This document shows, piece after piece, positions 1 through 11,566 of a stretch of 64,000 nucleotides of DNA. The first letter of the stretch is position 1. Every line of letters starts with the position of its first letter. The notes below the pieces were generated by a model. That model saw nothing but the letters and a program-made list of their open reading frames with translations. It did not search any database and was not told the DNA's origin. Made by a program: the position numbers and the translations under genes. The DNA lies in assembly GCF_003264935.1 (NCBI RefSeq), contig NZ_QLOE01000004.1:100978-164977 (forward strand), given 5' to 3'. This stretch comes from Methanothermobacter tenebrarum (GTDB lineage: Archaea; Methanobacteriota; Methanobacteria; Methanobacteriales; DSM-23052).

Positions 1-910
1 TGTATTCTGTGGCGTTCCATGAATTTTTTAGGTATTCTTTGGCGATTTTTTTGTCCTTTAGGCCTGTTATGTGTTGGAATGTTTTTGTTTTGAGGGCTTT
101 GAGGTCTATGCCTATCTGTGTCATTCCTCTTTTTACTAACTGGTCTATGTATGCTTTTTTAAGGATTGTTCCATTGGTATCAACGTGTATGTTAAGCCCT
201 TTTTCTCTTTTTATGTTTTTTATTGTTTCAAGTAGCCATTTTTTGTTTAATGTGCATTCTCCACCTGAGAATGTTATTGTACCGGTCCCGTATATTGATT
301 CGAGTCCTAGTAGGATGTTGGCTGTTTCCTTTGGTTCTAGTAGCTGTGCTTTTGCTGTGAATGCTATCCTGTGGTTTTGGCATTGTGGACATCTCAGGTT
401 ACAACCGTGTGTGAATCCAACAACTTCTATTGGTCTTATGCTATTTTTCAGATAATATGGCGTTCCAACACCACCCACCATATGGGCCCCGAACCCACTC
501 ATAACCCTTAAAGGCGCTTCTATATCAGTTTCTATTTCCATACCATCTGATAGTGGTGTTATGCATGATAGTGCTATTTTATCATTGATTTTGACTGCGC
601 AGGCCCAGCAACCTCCACATTCACATGGCATAAATTTATTGTTTTCGGGTGATCTCCCCACGTCTATTCCAGCGGCTTTTAGAGCGTCTTTCACGAGCCC
701 AGCTACTTTCACTTTTTTACCGTCTACTGTAACCTCTACTTTTTCTTTTTTTGTTTTCTCTAGTTTTATGACTTCATATGGGCATGCTAATGTGCATGCT
801 CCGCATTCAAAACATTCGCCCTTTTCGGCCGCTTTTTTAACGTTTCCTGCAGGGCAGAGTACTAGGTTGCAAATGTTGCATCTTCTACAGTTGTTGATTG
901 TTATCCCCAT
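1..910 (-). CDS. Radical SAM protein with N-terminal ferredoxin domains (3' end outside window)
   Basis: The gene runs off the left edge, so only about 303 N-terminal residues are visible. Read on the minus strand from the ATG, it opens with a cysteine cluster (CRRCNIC), then a 4Fe-4S ferredoxin motif (ECFECGACTLACP), then a segment resembling a 2Fe-2S ferredoxin fold (VTVDGKKVKVAG, later CECGGCWAC). The radical SAM motif CNLRCPQC (CxxxCxxC) follows, with SGGE downstream, as in the activase-like branch. The family makes 5'-deoxyadenosyl radicals to activate an enzyme or modify a substrate. Methanogens carry several such pyruvate formate-lyase-activase-like proteins of unknown target. It ends 22 bases short of pelA, which has the same direction. 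The fold is certain and the substrate is unknown. Confidence 0.85.
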   Translation of the reverse strand, partial: MGITINNCRRCNICNLVLCPAGNVKKAAEKGECFECGACTLACPYEVIKLEKTKKEKVEVTVDGKKVKVAGLVKDALKAAGIDVGRSPENNKFMPCECGGCWACAVKINDKIALSCITPLSDGMEIETDIEAPLRVMSGFGAHMVGGVGTPYYLKNSIRPIEVVGFTHGCNLRCPQCQNHRIAFTAKAQLLEPKETANILLGLESIYGTGTITFSGGECTLNKKWLLETIKNIKREKGLNIHVDTNGTILKKAYIDQLVKRGMTQIGIDLKALKTKTFQHITGLKDKKIAKEYLKNSWNATEY

Positions 911-932
911 CTTTTGTCCCTCAATGGGTTTT

Positions 933-1988
933 TTAGTGTATTTTGAATCTTAGGGTGGCTGCTATTCCTCCAAGTGCTTCTAGTTGTTTGCCTCCTTCGT
1001 GTTCGCTGCTTATTAGTATTATTTCACCGCCCATGTTCTCGACTAGGTCTAGTAATGTTTCTTTTTCGCTTACAAGTTTGTCTATTATTAATAATTTTTT
1101 TATTGCGCCCATGTTGGCTGCTTCTGTAACTTCTTTTTCTCCATAGGCTATCAAATCTGAGGATTTTGCTATTTTTTCTAGTACTTCGTTGACGTTTCTG
1201 ATTTCTTTTGCTATTCTGTTTTCTGTGGCTGCGCGTTCGATTGTACCCTTTTTTAGGACTTCTTGTATCCCTACGCGGCCTCCGGTTCCTGTGCTTTCTA
1301 TTATTGAGATTTTAGCTAATTTTGGATGTTTTTCTTTTAGGTAGGAGTGGAAGTCTGTTTTTGTGAATCCTGGTCCTGCAATGACGATTAGTTCTATTCC
1401 TTTTAGGTTTTTTATGGCTTCTATTATTTTTTCATAGAATTGGATGATTTTTTTTCGTCTGTCTTTTGTTTGTATTCTTTTGCCTGGGATGCCTCCGATA
1501 ATAGGGCCATAATATTCTATCCCATATTGTCTTATAAGCCCTATATCGGCTGTGTAGTCTTCTAATGCTAATATTATAGCATATAATCTTTTTGATGATT
1601 CTATGGCATCCTTTAATCTTCTTAAGGCCCACTTGGACCATGTTTCTTTTTTTATGCGCAGGGGGGTGTTTAGTTTGATTTCTATTGTGTGGTGTGAGCC
1701 TAGTGGTACTAGATCTTCAGGGCCCTTTTCTATGGTTCCTGTTGCCCTTAATTTGCCAGTGTATCTATGAAATTTCACAGATTCCACACGGATTCCTAGA
1801 TAGAATGTTTTTTTCACGCCCCTGTCTCTTCTTATCCTCTCACCACTAGTATCTTGTATTCTGCGAGTGGTTTTTGAAGATACAAGGTCGCCTTCTTCTA
1901 TTATGTGGGATAGGTGCCATAGATCGTCAAGGGTTTCAGGGATTAATTCTATGACTCCCTTCTTTTTGTCCTCTTGGATTATCCTCAT
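933..1988 (-). CDS. pelA: Pelota, mRNA surveillance and ribosome rescue factor
   Basis: The protein has 351 residues, the usual archaeal Pelota length. It starts MRIIQEDKKKGVIELIPET, typical of the Sm-like N domain, and has the family segment DLWHLSHIIEEGDLV. The central domain is eRF1-like (ELIVIAGPGFTKTDF) and the C-terminal domain is L7Ae-like (EKEVTEAANMGAIKKLLIID). Pelota recognises an empty ribosomal A site and, with aEF1A and ABCE1 in archaea, splits stalled ribosomes. It lacks the GGQ loop of aRF1, as expected for Pelota. It is transcribed away from the membrane-protein gene that follows. Confidence 0.95.
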   Translation of the reverse strand: MRIIQEDKKKGVIELIPETLDDLWHLSHIIEEGDLVSSKTTRRIQDTSGERIRRDRGVKKTFYLGIRVESVKFHRYTGKLRATGTIEKGPEDLVPLGSHHTIEIKLNTPLRIKKETWSKWALRRLKDAIESSKRLYAIILALEDYTADIGLIRQYGIEYYGPIIGGIPGKRIQTKDRRKKIIQFYEKIIEAIKNLKGIELIVIAGPGFTKTDFHSYLKEKHPKLAKISIIESTGTGGRVGIQEVLKKGTIERAATENRIAKEIRNVNEVLEKIAKSSDLIAYGEKEVTEAANMGAIKKLLIIDKLVSEKETLLDLVENMGGEIILISSEHEGGKQLEALGGIAATLRFKIH

Positions 1989-2087
1989 TTTTGATTCACA
2001 CCATAGAAAGATCTAATAATATAAGGGAACTTACACTAACTAGGTTATGGTTAGAGTGATATAATATGTTAGGGAGGAGATGTTGGA

Positions 2088-2459
2088 ATGGGTGATTATG
2101 AAGCTGGAACAGCAACTTTGATCAGTATAATATTTGGGATTGTCCTGTTCATATTTTTTGGGGGAGTTTTTATATTCGTCTTTGTAGGTTTTATAGCCAC
2201 TTATCTGACTAGGGAGGAGGATAGGAGTTCTAGTGTGGGTGCAATAGCAACTTTAATCCTTGCTGTCATGTTGTTTATTTATAATATGATAATGGGGCCT
2301 GAGATGCCATATTGGATAAGTAGTATGCTTGGAGTTGACATTTTCAGTTTTGTTGCTGGTTTTCTTTTAACATGTTTCTTGGCGGTTTTACTTGGTGGTT
2401 TAGGTGGTTTTTTGGCTGTTAAGGCATCCCAGTTGGGTAAAACTGAGCAGGTAGGGTAA
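2088..2459 (+). CDS. Small membrane protein, DUF5518-like
   Basis: This 123-residue protein has about four hydrophobic segments (roughly residues 8-38, 45-63, 78-92 and 93-112), with a charged loop (TREEDRSSS) after the first two. A strong ribosome site, AGGGAGGAG, lies just upstream. Its stop codon is one base from the tyrA start, so the two are probably cotranscribed. The pattern, including the glycine-rich last helix (LLGGLGGFLAVKA), resembles the DUF5518 membrane proteins common in Methanobacteriales, but I assign this only by overall character. A zinc-ribbon-headed membrane protein at 48,982 has a similar core. Function is unknown. Confidence 0.6.
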   Translation: MGDYEAGTATLISIIFGIVLFIFFGGVFIFVFVGFIATYLTREEDRSSSVGAIATLILAVMLFIYNMIMGPEMPYWISSMLGVDIFSFVAGFLLTCFLAVLLGGLGGFLAVKASQLGKTEQVG

Positions 2460-2460
2460 T

Positions 2461-3765
2461 ATGAATATTACGGTTATTGGTGGTACACGAGGCCTTGGAA
2501 GGTGGATAGCTGGTTTTCTTAAAGGTGAAGGTTTTAGGGTTACTATAACTGGTAGGGATAGGGTTGCTGGGGAGAATGCTAGTAGGGAGCTTGGTGTGGA
2601 GTATTGTCCTGATAATGTTAGGGCTGCGAGGGATTCTGATGTTGTTATCATATCTGTGCCTATTGAGAATACTCTTGATGTTATCAGGGAGGTTGCCCCT
2701 AATATGCGGAGGGGTTCTTTACTTGTTGATGTGACTTCTGTGAAGGAGGAGCCTGCCCGTTTGATGGAAGAACTTGTCCCTGAGGGTGTTGATGTTCTCC
2801 CCACCCATCCTATGTTTGGTCCTAGGATACGTTCACTTGCTGGTCAGGTTGTGGTTTTAACTCCTTTGAGGAAGTCTAGGTGGGTTGAGAGGGTTGTTAG
2901 TTTTTTGAAGGATCGTGGTGCTAGGGTTTTGGTTACTTCGCCTGAGAAGCATGATAGGATGATGAGTGTTGTTCAGGTGCTTACTCATTTTGCTTATATC
3001 AGTATTGCGTTGACTATTAGGGATTTGGGTGTTGATGTGGGGGAGTCTAGGCGGTTTGCGAGTCCTATTTATAATCTTATGCTTGATACTATTGCTAGGA
3101 TAGTTTCGCAGAATCCTTATTTGGCTTATTCTATACAAGTTTATAATAGGTATGGTGAAAGAGTGCGTAGGGGGTTTATAGGGGCTGTTGAGCGTTTGGA
3201 GGATCTTTTAAGGCGTGGAGAAAAGGATGATTTTGTTAGGTGGATGAGTTTCGCCGCTAAGTGTCTGGATGATGTTGAGGCTTCTCTTGGAAGGTCTGAT
3301 AAGGCTATTTTTGCTTTGAATAAGGAGTTGGATGTTTTGAAGGATTCTGTTGGTAGGGAGGTTGGTCTTAAGCATATTTATTCTGGTAATGTTCATGTTG
3401 GTGTTTTAGAGTCCGTTGACCCGGATTTTGCCGTTTTGAGGGTTGGTAAGAGACGTGTGAAGCTGAAGGTGTCAAATATTCGAGTTTTGGATAAGGATGA
3501 GCTTTGGGATTGGAAGGTGAAGAATCTTCCTAGGCGTAGTTATGATATTTCGGCTATGTTTCCTGAAGGTTGTGATCCTGAGATCATAAGAAGTGTTATT
3601 GAGGGTTTGGATGGTGTTGTGAAGGCTAGTGTGATTGATATTTATAAAGGTGATCAAATCCCTTTGGGGATGGTGAGTGTAACCTTTAGGTTTGAAGTTA
3701 TTGATCGGGGGGTTTATGAAAAGGTTAAGGGTTTACTGGAAGGTTTTGGCGCGATTATAAGATAA
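2461..3765 (+). CDS. tyrA: Prephenate dehydrogenase
   Basis: The 434-residue protein begins with a Rossmann nucleotide-binding segment (ITVIGGTRGLGRWIAGFL) and has the prephenate dehydrogenase motifs DVTSVKEEPA and LPTHPMFGPR. The helical dehydrogenase domain follows to about residue 270. A C-terminal extension of about 150 residues follows, typical of methanogen TyrA and possibly regulatory; its last 80 residues look like a small alpha-beta domain. The enzyme oxidatively decarboxylates prephenate to 4-hydroxyphenylpyruvate in tyrosine synthesis. The start is one base after the upstream stop, which suggests an operon. Confidence 0.92.
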   Translation: MNITVIGGTRGLGRWIAGFLKGEGFRVTITGRDRVAGENASRELGVEYCPDNVRAARDSDVVIISVPIENTLDVIREVAPNMRRGSLLVDVTSVKEEPARLMEELVPEGVDVLPTHPMFGPRIRSLAGQVVVLTPLRKSRWVERVVSFLKDRGARVLVTSPEKHDRMMSVVQVLTHFAYISIALTIRDLGVDVGESRRFASPIYNLMLDTIARIVSQNPYLAYSIQVYNRYGERVRRGFIGAVERLEDLLRRGEKDDFVRWMSFAAKCLDDVEASLGRSDKAIFALNKELDVLKDSVGREVGLKHIYSGNVHVGVLESVDPDFAVLRVGKRRVKLKVSNIRVLDKDELWDWKVKNLPRRSYDISAMFPEGCDPEIIRSVIEGLDGVVKASVIDIYKGDQIPLGMVSVTFRFEVIDRGVYEKVKGLLEGFGAIIR

Positions 3766-3795
3766 TACCATCTTTATTTTTTCATATTTAAAATT

Positions 3796-3816
3796 ACCGA
3801 AAACTTTATATAATAT
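3796..3816 (+). promoter_or_regulatory. TATA box and BRE of cdc48
   Basis: CCGAAAACTTTATATAATAT matches an archaeal BRE (purine/A-rich CCGAAA) followed by a TATA box. A start about 25 bases downstream would leave a 5' leader of roughly 85 bases, AT-rich, before the ribosome site AAGGTGA at about 3909-3915. Confidence 0.65.
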
Positions 3817-3915
3817 AAAGTGCATTTGTATTATAGTTACAAAAGTTTACTAAAATGTTAGGATAACTCATAACTAATATTATTAAAATAACAAAAAAAT
3901 AAGATAATAAGGTGA

Positions 3916-6114
<2,199 letters not shown>

Positions 6115-6125
6115 AGGAACCCCCC

Positions 6126-6154
6126 CACACAAACCTTTTTTTAAATTTTTTTAT
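6126..6154 (+). terminator. Oligo-T terminator after cdc48
   Basis: Two runs of seven T separated by AAA lie just after the cdc48 stop and a C-run. Oligo-T tracts are the standard intrinsic termination signal of archaeal RNA polymerase. The same AT-rich stretch may also supply the TATA element of the next gene. Confidence 0.5.
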
Positions 6155-6173
6155 AGAAAAGAAGGGGATTATC

Positions 6174-7427
6174 ATGCCATATAACGTGAAAGATATTTCA
6201 TTAGCCCCAAAAGGGAAAGAGAAAATAGAATGGGTTCAAAGGCACATGCCAGTCTTAGAACACATAAAAAGAGAATTCGAAGAAAAAAAACCATTCAAGG
6301 GGATTACAATAGCCTCATGTCTACACTTGGAGCCAAAAACCATCAACCTTGGACTAACATTAATGGCAGGAGGGGCTGAAGTCGCTATGACAGGCTGCAA
6401 CCCGCTTTCCACACAAGATGATGCTGCAGCAGCGGGAGCATCCCTTGGCCTTAACATTTATGGTTGGCGTGGCGAAACAACCCAAGAATATTATGAGAAT
6501 ATACATCGCGTCCTCGACCATGAACCAGATATCCTAATAGATGATGGAGCAGACATGATATTCCTCACCCACAGAGAAAGACCTGAACTATTAGATAAAA
6601 TAAAAGGCGCTTGTGAAGAGACAACCACAGGTATACACCGTCTCAGAGCCATGGCAGAGGATGGGGCGCTACGATTCCCCGTAGTGGCAGTTAATGACGC
6701 TTATACAAAGTATCTTTTCGATAACAGGTATGGTACTGGCCAGTCAACACTTGATTCTATAATGGGCACAACTAACATGTTAATAGCGGGCAAAACCGTT
6801 GTTATTTGTGGTTATGGATGGTGTGGCCGCGGGATCGCCATGAGAGCTGAAGGCCTTGGAGCTAATGTTATCATAACCGAAGTAGATCCTATAAGGGCCC
6901 TAGAAGCTAGAATGGACGGTTTCAGGGTTATGAAGGTTAATGAGGCTGTTAAATATGCGGATATACTTATAACAGCTACTGGGAATATTGATGTTGTCTC
7001 CCTAGAGGATTTTAAAAAGATGAAGGATGGTTGTATAATGGCTAATGCCGGGCATTTTAACGTGGAGATAAACCGTGATGATCTTTTAAGCCTTTCAGTC
7101 GATAATAGGATTATCAAGGAGGATATTGAGGAATTCATATTAAGTGATGGTAGAAGACTATATCTTCTCGCTGAGGGTAGGCTAGTTAACTTGGCTTCGA
7201 GCAGGGGACAAGGCCACCCTGCAGAGATAATGGATATGAGTTTTTCACTCCAAGCACTTTCTGCACAACATCTTCTAAGCATGGACTATGAACCGGGAGT
7301 TTATAAATCCCCTGATGAGATCGATTTAAAGGTTGCAAGGTTGAAATTGGAATCTATGAACATAGAGATAGATGAATTAACACCGCGACAAGTGGAATAT
7401 TTAAGTAATTGGCAGGAAGGAACATGA
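6174..7427 (+). CDS. ahcY: S-adenosylhomocysteine / S-inosylhomocysteine hydrolase
   Basis: The 417-residue NAD-dependent enzyme has the family blocks [31 protein letters not shown] and [18 protein letters not shown], and the Rossmann loop [12 protein letters not shown] near residue 212. It has the archaeal length, without the insert of the plant/bacterial form. In Methanocaldococcus the homolog prefers S-inosylhomocysteine, made from S-adenosylhomocysteine by a deaminase, so substrate preference here is open. It removes the product of methyltransferases, a heavy flux in methanogens. The next gene overlaps its stop by four bases (ATGA). Confidence 0.93.
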   Translation: MPYNVKDISLAPKGKEKIEWVQRHMPVLEHIKREFEEKKPFKGITIASCLHLEPKTINLGLTLMAGGAEVAMTGCNPLSTQDDAAAAGASLGLNIYGWRGETTQEYYENIHRVLDHEPDILIDDGADMIFLTHRERPELLDKIKGACEETTTGIHRLRAMAEDGALRFPVVAVNDAYTKYLFDNRYGTGQSTLDSIMGTTNMLIAGKTVVICGYGWCGRGIAMRAEGLGANVIITEVDPIRALEARMDGFRVMKVNEAVKYADILITATGNIDVVSLEDFKKMKDGCIMANAGHFNVEINRDDLLSLSVDNRIIKEDIEEFILSDGRRLYLLAEGRLVNLASSRGQGHPAEIMDMSFSLQALSAQHLLSMDYEPGVYKSPDEIDLKVARLKLESMNIEIDELTPRQVEYLSNWQEGT

Positions 7428-8036
7428 GTTTCTTCAGGCTGATAGAAAAAGGGGATGAGCCTAGGAGATTGTTTGTGGGGGGCTTACACGGAAATGAAGG
7501 TCTTACAACAATAAAAGCCTTTAAAGCATTGAGTTTTGAGGATGTGAAAGATGGTGAACTTATAATCTACAATTGTGATCCAACATCCTACCTCAGCACT
7601 TTGAAAAGATCATATTATAATACAAGACAAGGAAAGGAGATAATTTCATTAATAAAATATTATAGACCGTCCATTTACGTTGAAGCGCATTGTTACAAAA
7701 ACTATAAAGGACTCATAGACCCTGATCGTAAAAGGAAAATAGGGGTACCACCCCTCATTGAATTGGAAAAATGGTGTTCTAATAGGCTCAGTATCCCCCC
7801 ATATAAGGACTACCTTTTTTAAACGGGCTGATGTTTGCATCACCCTTGAAATGCCATGCATCCAGTATAAAATAGACAACAAAGCTCTCAGAACCTATAC
7901 TAGTATTTTAAAGGTCATAGCATCAATAAAAGACCGTCCAGAATTGGAGGAAAAGCTCGCGAAGAAATACCCCGAACAAGTTGAAATTGCAAGAAGATAT
8001 GCCATAGAATTTTTCGGTGATTATCCACCATTCTAA
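7424..8036 (+). pseudogene. DUF2119-family protein, interrupted by a one-base frameshift
   Basis: Two reading frames together make one conserved protein. The first part runs [26 protein letters not shown] and ends early after an A-run. The second resumes NGVLIGSVSPHIRTTFFKRADVC and continues to FFGDYPPF. The shift falls at five A bases at 7767-7771; with four, the reading LEKN or LEN into GVLIGS is continuous. The start at 7424 is preferred because it makes an ATGA overlap with ahcY behind GGAAGG. DUF2119 proteins are methanogen-specific, and the GGLHGNEG and EAHCY motifs recall M14 carboxypeptidase/deacylase-like folds. Either this is a real recent mutation or an assembly indel. Both halves are otherwise intact, which favours the latter. 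Confidence 0.75.
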
Positions 8037-8038
8037 CC

Positions 8039-8054
8039 GGAGGTTCGCAAAATC
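8039..8054 (+). promoter_or_regulatory. Shine-Dalgarno GGAGGT in front of an ATC codon
   Basis: GGAGGT is followed by seven bases and then ATC AAA ATC AAA in the helicase frame. No ATG, GTG or TTG is in frame until 8097. It decides the start of the helicase and suggests either ATC initiation or a G-to-C difference at the third base. Confidence 0.55.
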
Positions 8055-10043
8055 AAAATCAAAGAATACGTTAAAAGATTACTAGAACTTGTCGAAATGG
8101 AAAGGAAAGCCGAGATAGAAGCCATGATCTCGGAGATAAAGCGTTTATCAGCTCTAAAACGTGAAAAGATAGGTAGGGCCATTAACAACCTTGATGGGAA
8201 GATCCTTGGCAGGGAACTTGGATTCACCCTTGTCAAGTATGGTAGGAAAACCCCCATCGAAACTGAGATAAGCGTTGGAGACCTTGTACTTATAAGCAAG
8301 GGCAACCCTCTCAGAAGCGACCTTACAGCTACTGTAGCCCAGAAAGGCAACAGGTTCATAATTGTGGCCATGGAAAAGGTGCCAAGGTGGGCTTTAAAAA
8401 ATGTTAGAATCGACTTATATGCAAATGACATCACATTCCAACGGATGGAAGATAACCTGAAAAAACTTAACAAGAACACTTATAATATTTTAGAATTCCT
8501 CTTAGAGAAGAGGAAACCCACAGCCAAAGTTAGAAGAGTGGAATTCGAATTAGAAGATGAGCATCTTAACAATTCCCAAAAGGAGGCGATATCTAGGGCA
8601 TTAGCCTCCAAGGATTTTTTCCTGATCCACGGCCCCTTTGGCACGGGTAAAACAAGAACACTCATCGAACTCATACTCCAGGAGGTTAAAAAGGGTAGAA
8701 AATTACTCGTAACAGCTGAGAGTAACCTGGCCGTGGATAATATCCTAGAAGGATTAGATGGGAAAGTGGAATGTGTGAGACTTGGACATCCACAGCGGGT
8801 CTCAAAAGAAAACATAGAAAAAAGTCTAGCCTATAAGGTGGAAAATCATCAGGATTATGAGAGGATCTCTGAACTGGAAGAAAAGATCCAAGACTTGATA
8901 AGAGAAAGGGAAAAATATCATAAGCCCACACCATCTTTCAGGAGAGGTTTAAGCGACCGTCAAATACTGGCAAATGCCATGAAAAGGAGAGGAAGCAGGG
9001 GAATATCACCTAATGTCATGATATCCATGGCAAAATGGATTAAAATCAACAAGAAGATAGATAAATTATACGAGATGATAGAAGATATAGAAGGTAGGAT
9101 AGTGGCTGATATACTGGATAAGTCACCTGTTATACTTTCAACTAATTCATCAGCAGCACTAGAATATCTTGACGGTATCAGATTCGATCTTATAGTTGTG
9201 GATGAGGCTTCTCAGGCAACAATACCAAGTATTCTCATCCCTCTTTCACGTGGTGGAAGGTTCGTCCTAGCGGGTGATCATAAACAGTTGCCCCCAACTA
9301 TTTTGAACCAGGATGCCATTGAGTTAGAGAAGACATTATTCGAAGAATTGATAAGATTGTACCCATACAAGGCATACATGTTGGATGTCCAGTATCGCAT
9401 GAATCCTCAGTTAATGGAATTCCCCAACATGGAATTTTATGATGGTAGAATAAAAGCAGCCCCTGGCCTAGAAGATTTCACTGTAGAGGATCTTGTGGAT
9501 GATACAGCCTGTGAATGGGAGCTTGGAAGGGAACTTTTAAACCCTGAAAAGCCCCTGCTCTTCATAGACACTGCTGATATTGAAGGCAAGTTTGAGAGGA
9601 GGATTAGAGGGTCGCCTTCACTACAGAATCAATTAGAGGCTGATCTTGCCATTATAGTTTCCAATCTTTTTATTAAGAAGGGTGTTGAACCTTCTAATAT
9701 TGGTATTATAACACCTTATGATGATCAGGTGGATCTTATATCATCCCATGCTAAGGTTGAGGTAAACACTGTTGATGGCTACCAAGGGCGTGAGAAGGAA
9801 ATTATAATTATATCCATGGTTAGGAGCAATAAGGATGGTAGGATAGGATTTCTCAGAGATTTAAGGCGTCTTAATGTCTCACTTACAAGAGCTAGGAGAA
9901 AGCTTGTCATTATAGGCGATTCGGAGACTCTTCGAACACACCCATCTTATAGAAGGCTTATCAAGTATTCTGTCAAAAGGGGTTTTTATTATAGGCTGGG
10001 GAGGGAGTCTGTTAGAACCAGTCTGTCAAACTTTTCTGGATAG
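8052..10043 (+). CDS. Superfamily 1 helicase of the DNA2/IGHMBP2 (SMUBP-2) group
   Basis: About 663 residues. Walker A is HGPFGTGKT and motif II is VVDEASQ. Motif III is AGDHKQLPPT, then come QYRMNP, DGYQGREKEI and the motif VI region SLTRARRKL. The N-terminal domain carries the Upf1-like beta barrel. Homologs begin with a helix like KEYVKRLLELVEMERKAEIEAM, so translation should start upstream of the first ATG (8097), which has no ribosome site. A perfect GGAGGT at 8039-8044 lies seven bases before an in-frame ATC at 8052, which I take as the likely start. The gene converges on fen with a 32-base overlap of coding ends. Confidence 0.85.
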   Translation: MKIKEYVKRLLELVEMERKAEIEAMISEIKRLSALKREKIGRAINNLDGKILGRELGFTLVKYGRKTPIETEISVGDLVLISKGNPLRSDLTATVAQKGNRFIIVAMEKVPRWALKNVRIDLYANDITFQRMEDNLKKLNKNTYNILEFLLEKRKPTAKVRRVEFELEDEHLNNSQKEAISRALASKDFFLIHGPFGTGKTRTLIELILQEVKKGRKLLVTAESNLAVDNILEGLDGKVECVRLGHPQRVSKENIEKSLAYKVENHQDYERISELEEKIQDLIREREKYHKPTPSFRRGLSDRQILANAMKRRGSRGISPNVMISMAKWIKINKKIDKLYEMIEDIEGRIVADILDKSPVILSTNSSAALEYLDGIRFDLIVVDEASQATIPSILIPLSRGGRFVLAGDHKQLPPTILNQDAIELEKTLFEELIRLYPYKAYMLDVQYRMNPQLMEFPNMEFYDGRIKAAPGLEDFTVEDLVDDTACEWELGRELLNPEKPLLFIDTADIEGKFERRIRGSPSLQNQLEADLAIIVSNLFIKKGVEPSNIGIITPYDDQVDLISSHAKVEVNTVDGYQGREKEIIIISMVRSNKDGRIGFLRDLRRLNVSLTRARRKLVIIGDSETLRTHPSYRRLIKYSVKRGFYYRLGRESVRTSLSNFSG

Positions 10044-10998
10044 ATTTTTCAACTTGCATTTTTTTTATGGCGCTTTGCACCCTTTCTTCTGAAAATTCAT
10101 GCTCGTGACAAAGGAACTCTATTATACCCTCCTTGTCTGGGTTCCTCCATGAAAGTTTGTAATCATCTGTAACCTCTGGATTGAGGAAAATCTCCCTTAA
10201 AATTTCAGGATCTTCATCTAATTCTTTGCCTAGATCTTCTAGTACATTATAGATGTTGTCCTTTTCTTTTATGAGTTTAAGGGCGCTTTTTGGCCCTATA
10301 CCTTTTATTCCTTTGTTGAAGTCTGTCCCTATAAGTAGTGCTATGTCAACTAACTGTTCTCGCGTGATTTCCAATCTTTTCAGGATGCCCTCTAATTCTA
10401 GAAGTTCTAGTTCGTGTGCTCTTCCTGTTACGGCGAGGTTTCTAACGATTCTTGGGGCTCCGAATAGTAGGCAGTCGTAGTCTTGTGACGCGACGGCCCA
10501 TGCATCACCCTTTTGGACGATATAAGATGCTTGGGCTTCGCCTTCTGCCGGTGCTTCAACGAATGGAATGCCCATCAAATCTAAAAGCTTTTTCGAAGTG
10601 GATATTATATCGGGGGATATTCTGGCGGATCTTACAGCATATTTTCTGGCTTCTTCGATTTCTCCTTCTCTGAGGGCTTCTTTCCATTTTTTTTCGGCTT
10701 CGAATCTTATAGTTTTTCTTTTTGTGATTGTTTCCATTTTTAAATGTGGGCTCTTACCATCGAATACATAAACTACTTTTATGCCCTTTTCTATGATGGC
10801 TGAGGTTCTATAGAGTATGCCGCTAAGATGTGATGTTATTCTCCCTTTTCTGTCCATTAGGGGTGTTCCATCCTTTTGCCTGATACTGGAGAGGAACTGG
10901 TATATGGTGTTTGGAGCGTCGATTGCTATAATGCGCCCCTTTAAATCCTCGACTTTTATTTTAGAGGAATATATTATATCTTTGAGTTTAACACCCAT
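10012..10998 (-). CDS. fen: Flap endonuclease 1
   Basis: The 328-residue protein starts MGVKLKDII and has the N and I nuclease regions (IAIDAPNTIYQFL, VYVFDGKSPHLK, APAEGEAQASYI, VASQDYDCLLFGAP) and a helix-hairpin-helix (DFNKGIKGIGPKSALKLI). The C-terminus QKSLTDWF is a PCNA-interacting peptide. FEN-1 removes 5' flaps during Okazaki-fragment maturation and repair. Its last ten codons overlap the end of the convergent helicase gene. Metal-binding acidic residues appear complete. Confidence 0.97.
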   Translation of the reverse strand: MGVKLKDIIYSSKIKVEDLKGRIIAIDAPNTIYQFLSSIRQKDGTPLMDRKGRITSHLSGILYRTSAIIEKGIKVVYVFDGKSPHLKMETITKRKTIRFEAEKKWKEALREGEIEEARKYAVRSARISPDIISTSKKLLDLMGIPFVEAPAEGEAQASYIVQKGDAWAVASQDYDCLLFGAPRIVRNLAVTGRAHELELLELEGILKRLEITREQLVDIALLIGTDFNKGIKGIGPKSALKLIKEKDNIYNVLEDLGKELDEDPEILREIFLNPEVTDDYKLSWRNPDKEGIIEFLCHEHEFSEERVQSAIKKMQVEKSIQKSLTDWF

Positions 10999-11018
10999 AA
11001 TTTATAACCTCAAAATCC

Positions 11019-11549
11019 CTATTTGAAGTATGTGAGGGGGAATGTTTCTTTTATCCTTATTAGGATTTTGTCTTTGTGTATGATATTGTATGTGCGTGTT
11101 AACATTAATGAATCTGTGTGGAATATCCTTTTAAGGTCCTTTGTGGGTTCTTCAATGTCTATTTTTTCCACTTCTCTTCTTGATTCGATGTTATGTTTGC
11201 GCAGTATTTTCCCGATTGGTATGTCTGCCCTTATCAGATCCTCTTTAAAATCATTGTTTAATCTTGCGAGGGGGATGTATGATATTGCATGTATGAGAGG
11301 CTCCTTGTTACCGATGAGAACTATCCTGTAGTTTATTTTTTCCCCAGCGGCTATGTCAAGTTTTTCAGCGATTTCTTCGCTGGCTTCTCTAAACTCTTGT
11401 ACCAGAGTTTTTATAGTCACTTCCCCGAACATGACGTCGAGTATTCTTGTAATTGAACCATCAGTTGCTAATAGTATCTTTTGAGTGTTCGAAAGTGGGC
11501 CTATTAATCTCTCAATTCTTTTAATTTCCTCCACAACATCTATATCCAT
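11019..11549 (-). CDS. Chorismate lyase family protein (DUF98)
   Basis: The 176-residue protein shows the DUF98/chorismate pyruvate-lyase pattern: LSNTQKILLATDGSITRILDVMFG, a central INYRIVLIGN strand, and a C-terminal LTRTYNIIHKDKILIRIKETFP. The Methanocaldococcus homolog (MJ0807) converts chorismate to 4-hydroxybenzoate, a precursor of the methanopterin aryl group. It sits directly between fen and the coenzyme B genes, all on the minus strand, with only 17 bases to the homoaconitase gene. A role in tetrahydromethanopterin synthesis is inferred from the family. Confidence 0.82.
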   Translation of the reverse strand: MDIDVVEEIKRIERLIGPLSNTQKILLATDGSITRILDVMFGEVTIKTLVQEFREASEEIAEKLDIAAGEKINYRIVLIGNKEPLIHAISYIPLARLNNDFKEDLIRADIPIGKILRKHNIESRREVEKIDIEEPTKDLKRIFHTDSLMLTRTYNIIHKDKILIRIKETFPLTYFK

Positions 11550-11566
11550 TCCATATCCCCTTTTTC

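Noticed and set aside
9..953. Plus-strand reading frames opposite the radical SAM gene
   Set aside because: They are hydrophobic shadows of a clearly conserved minus-strand protein with iron-sulfur motifs.
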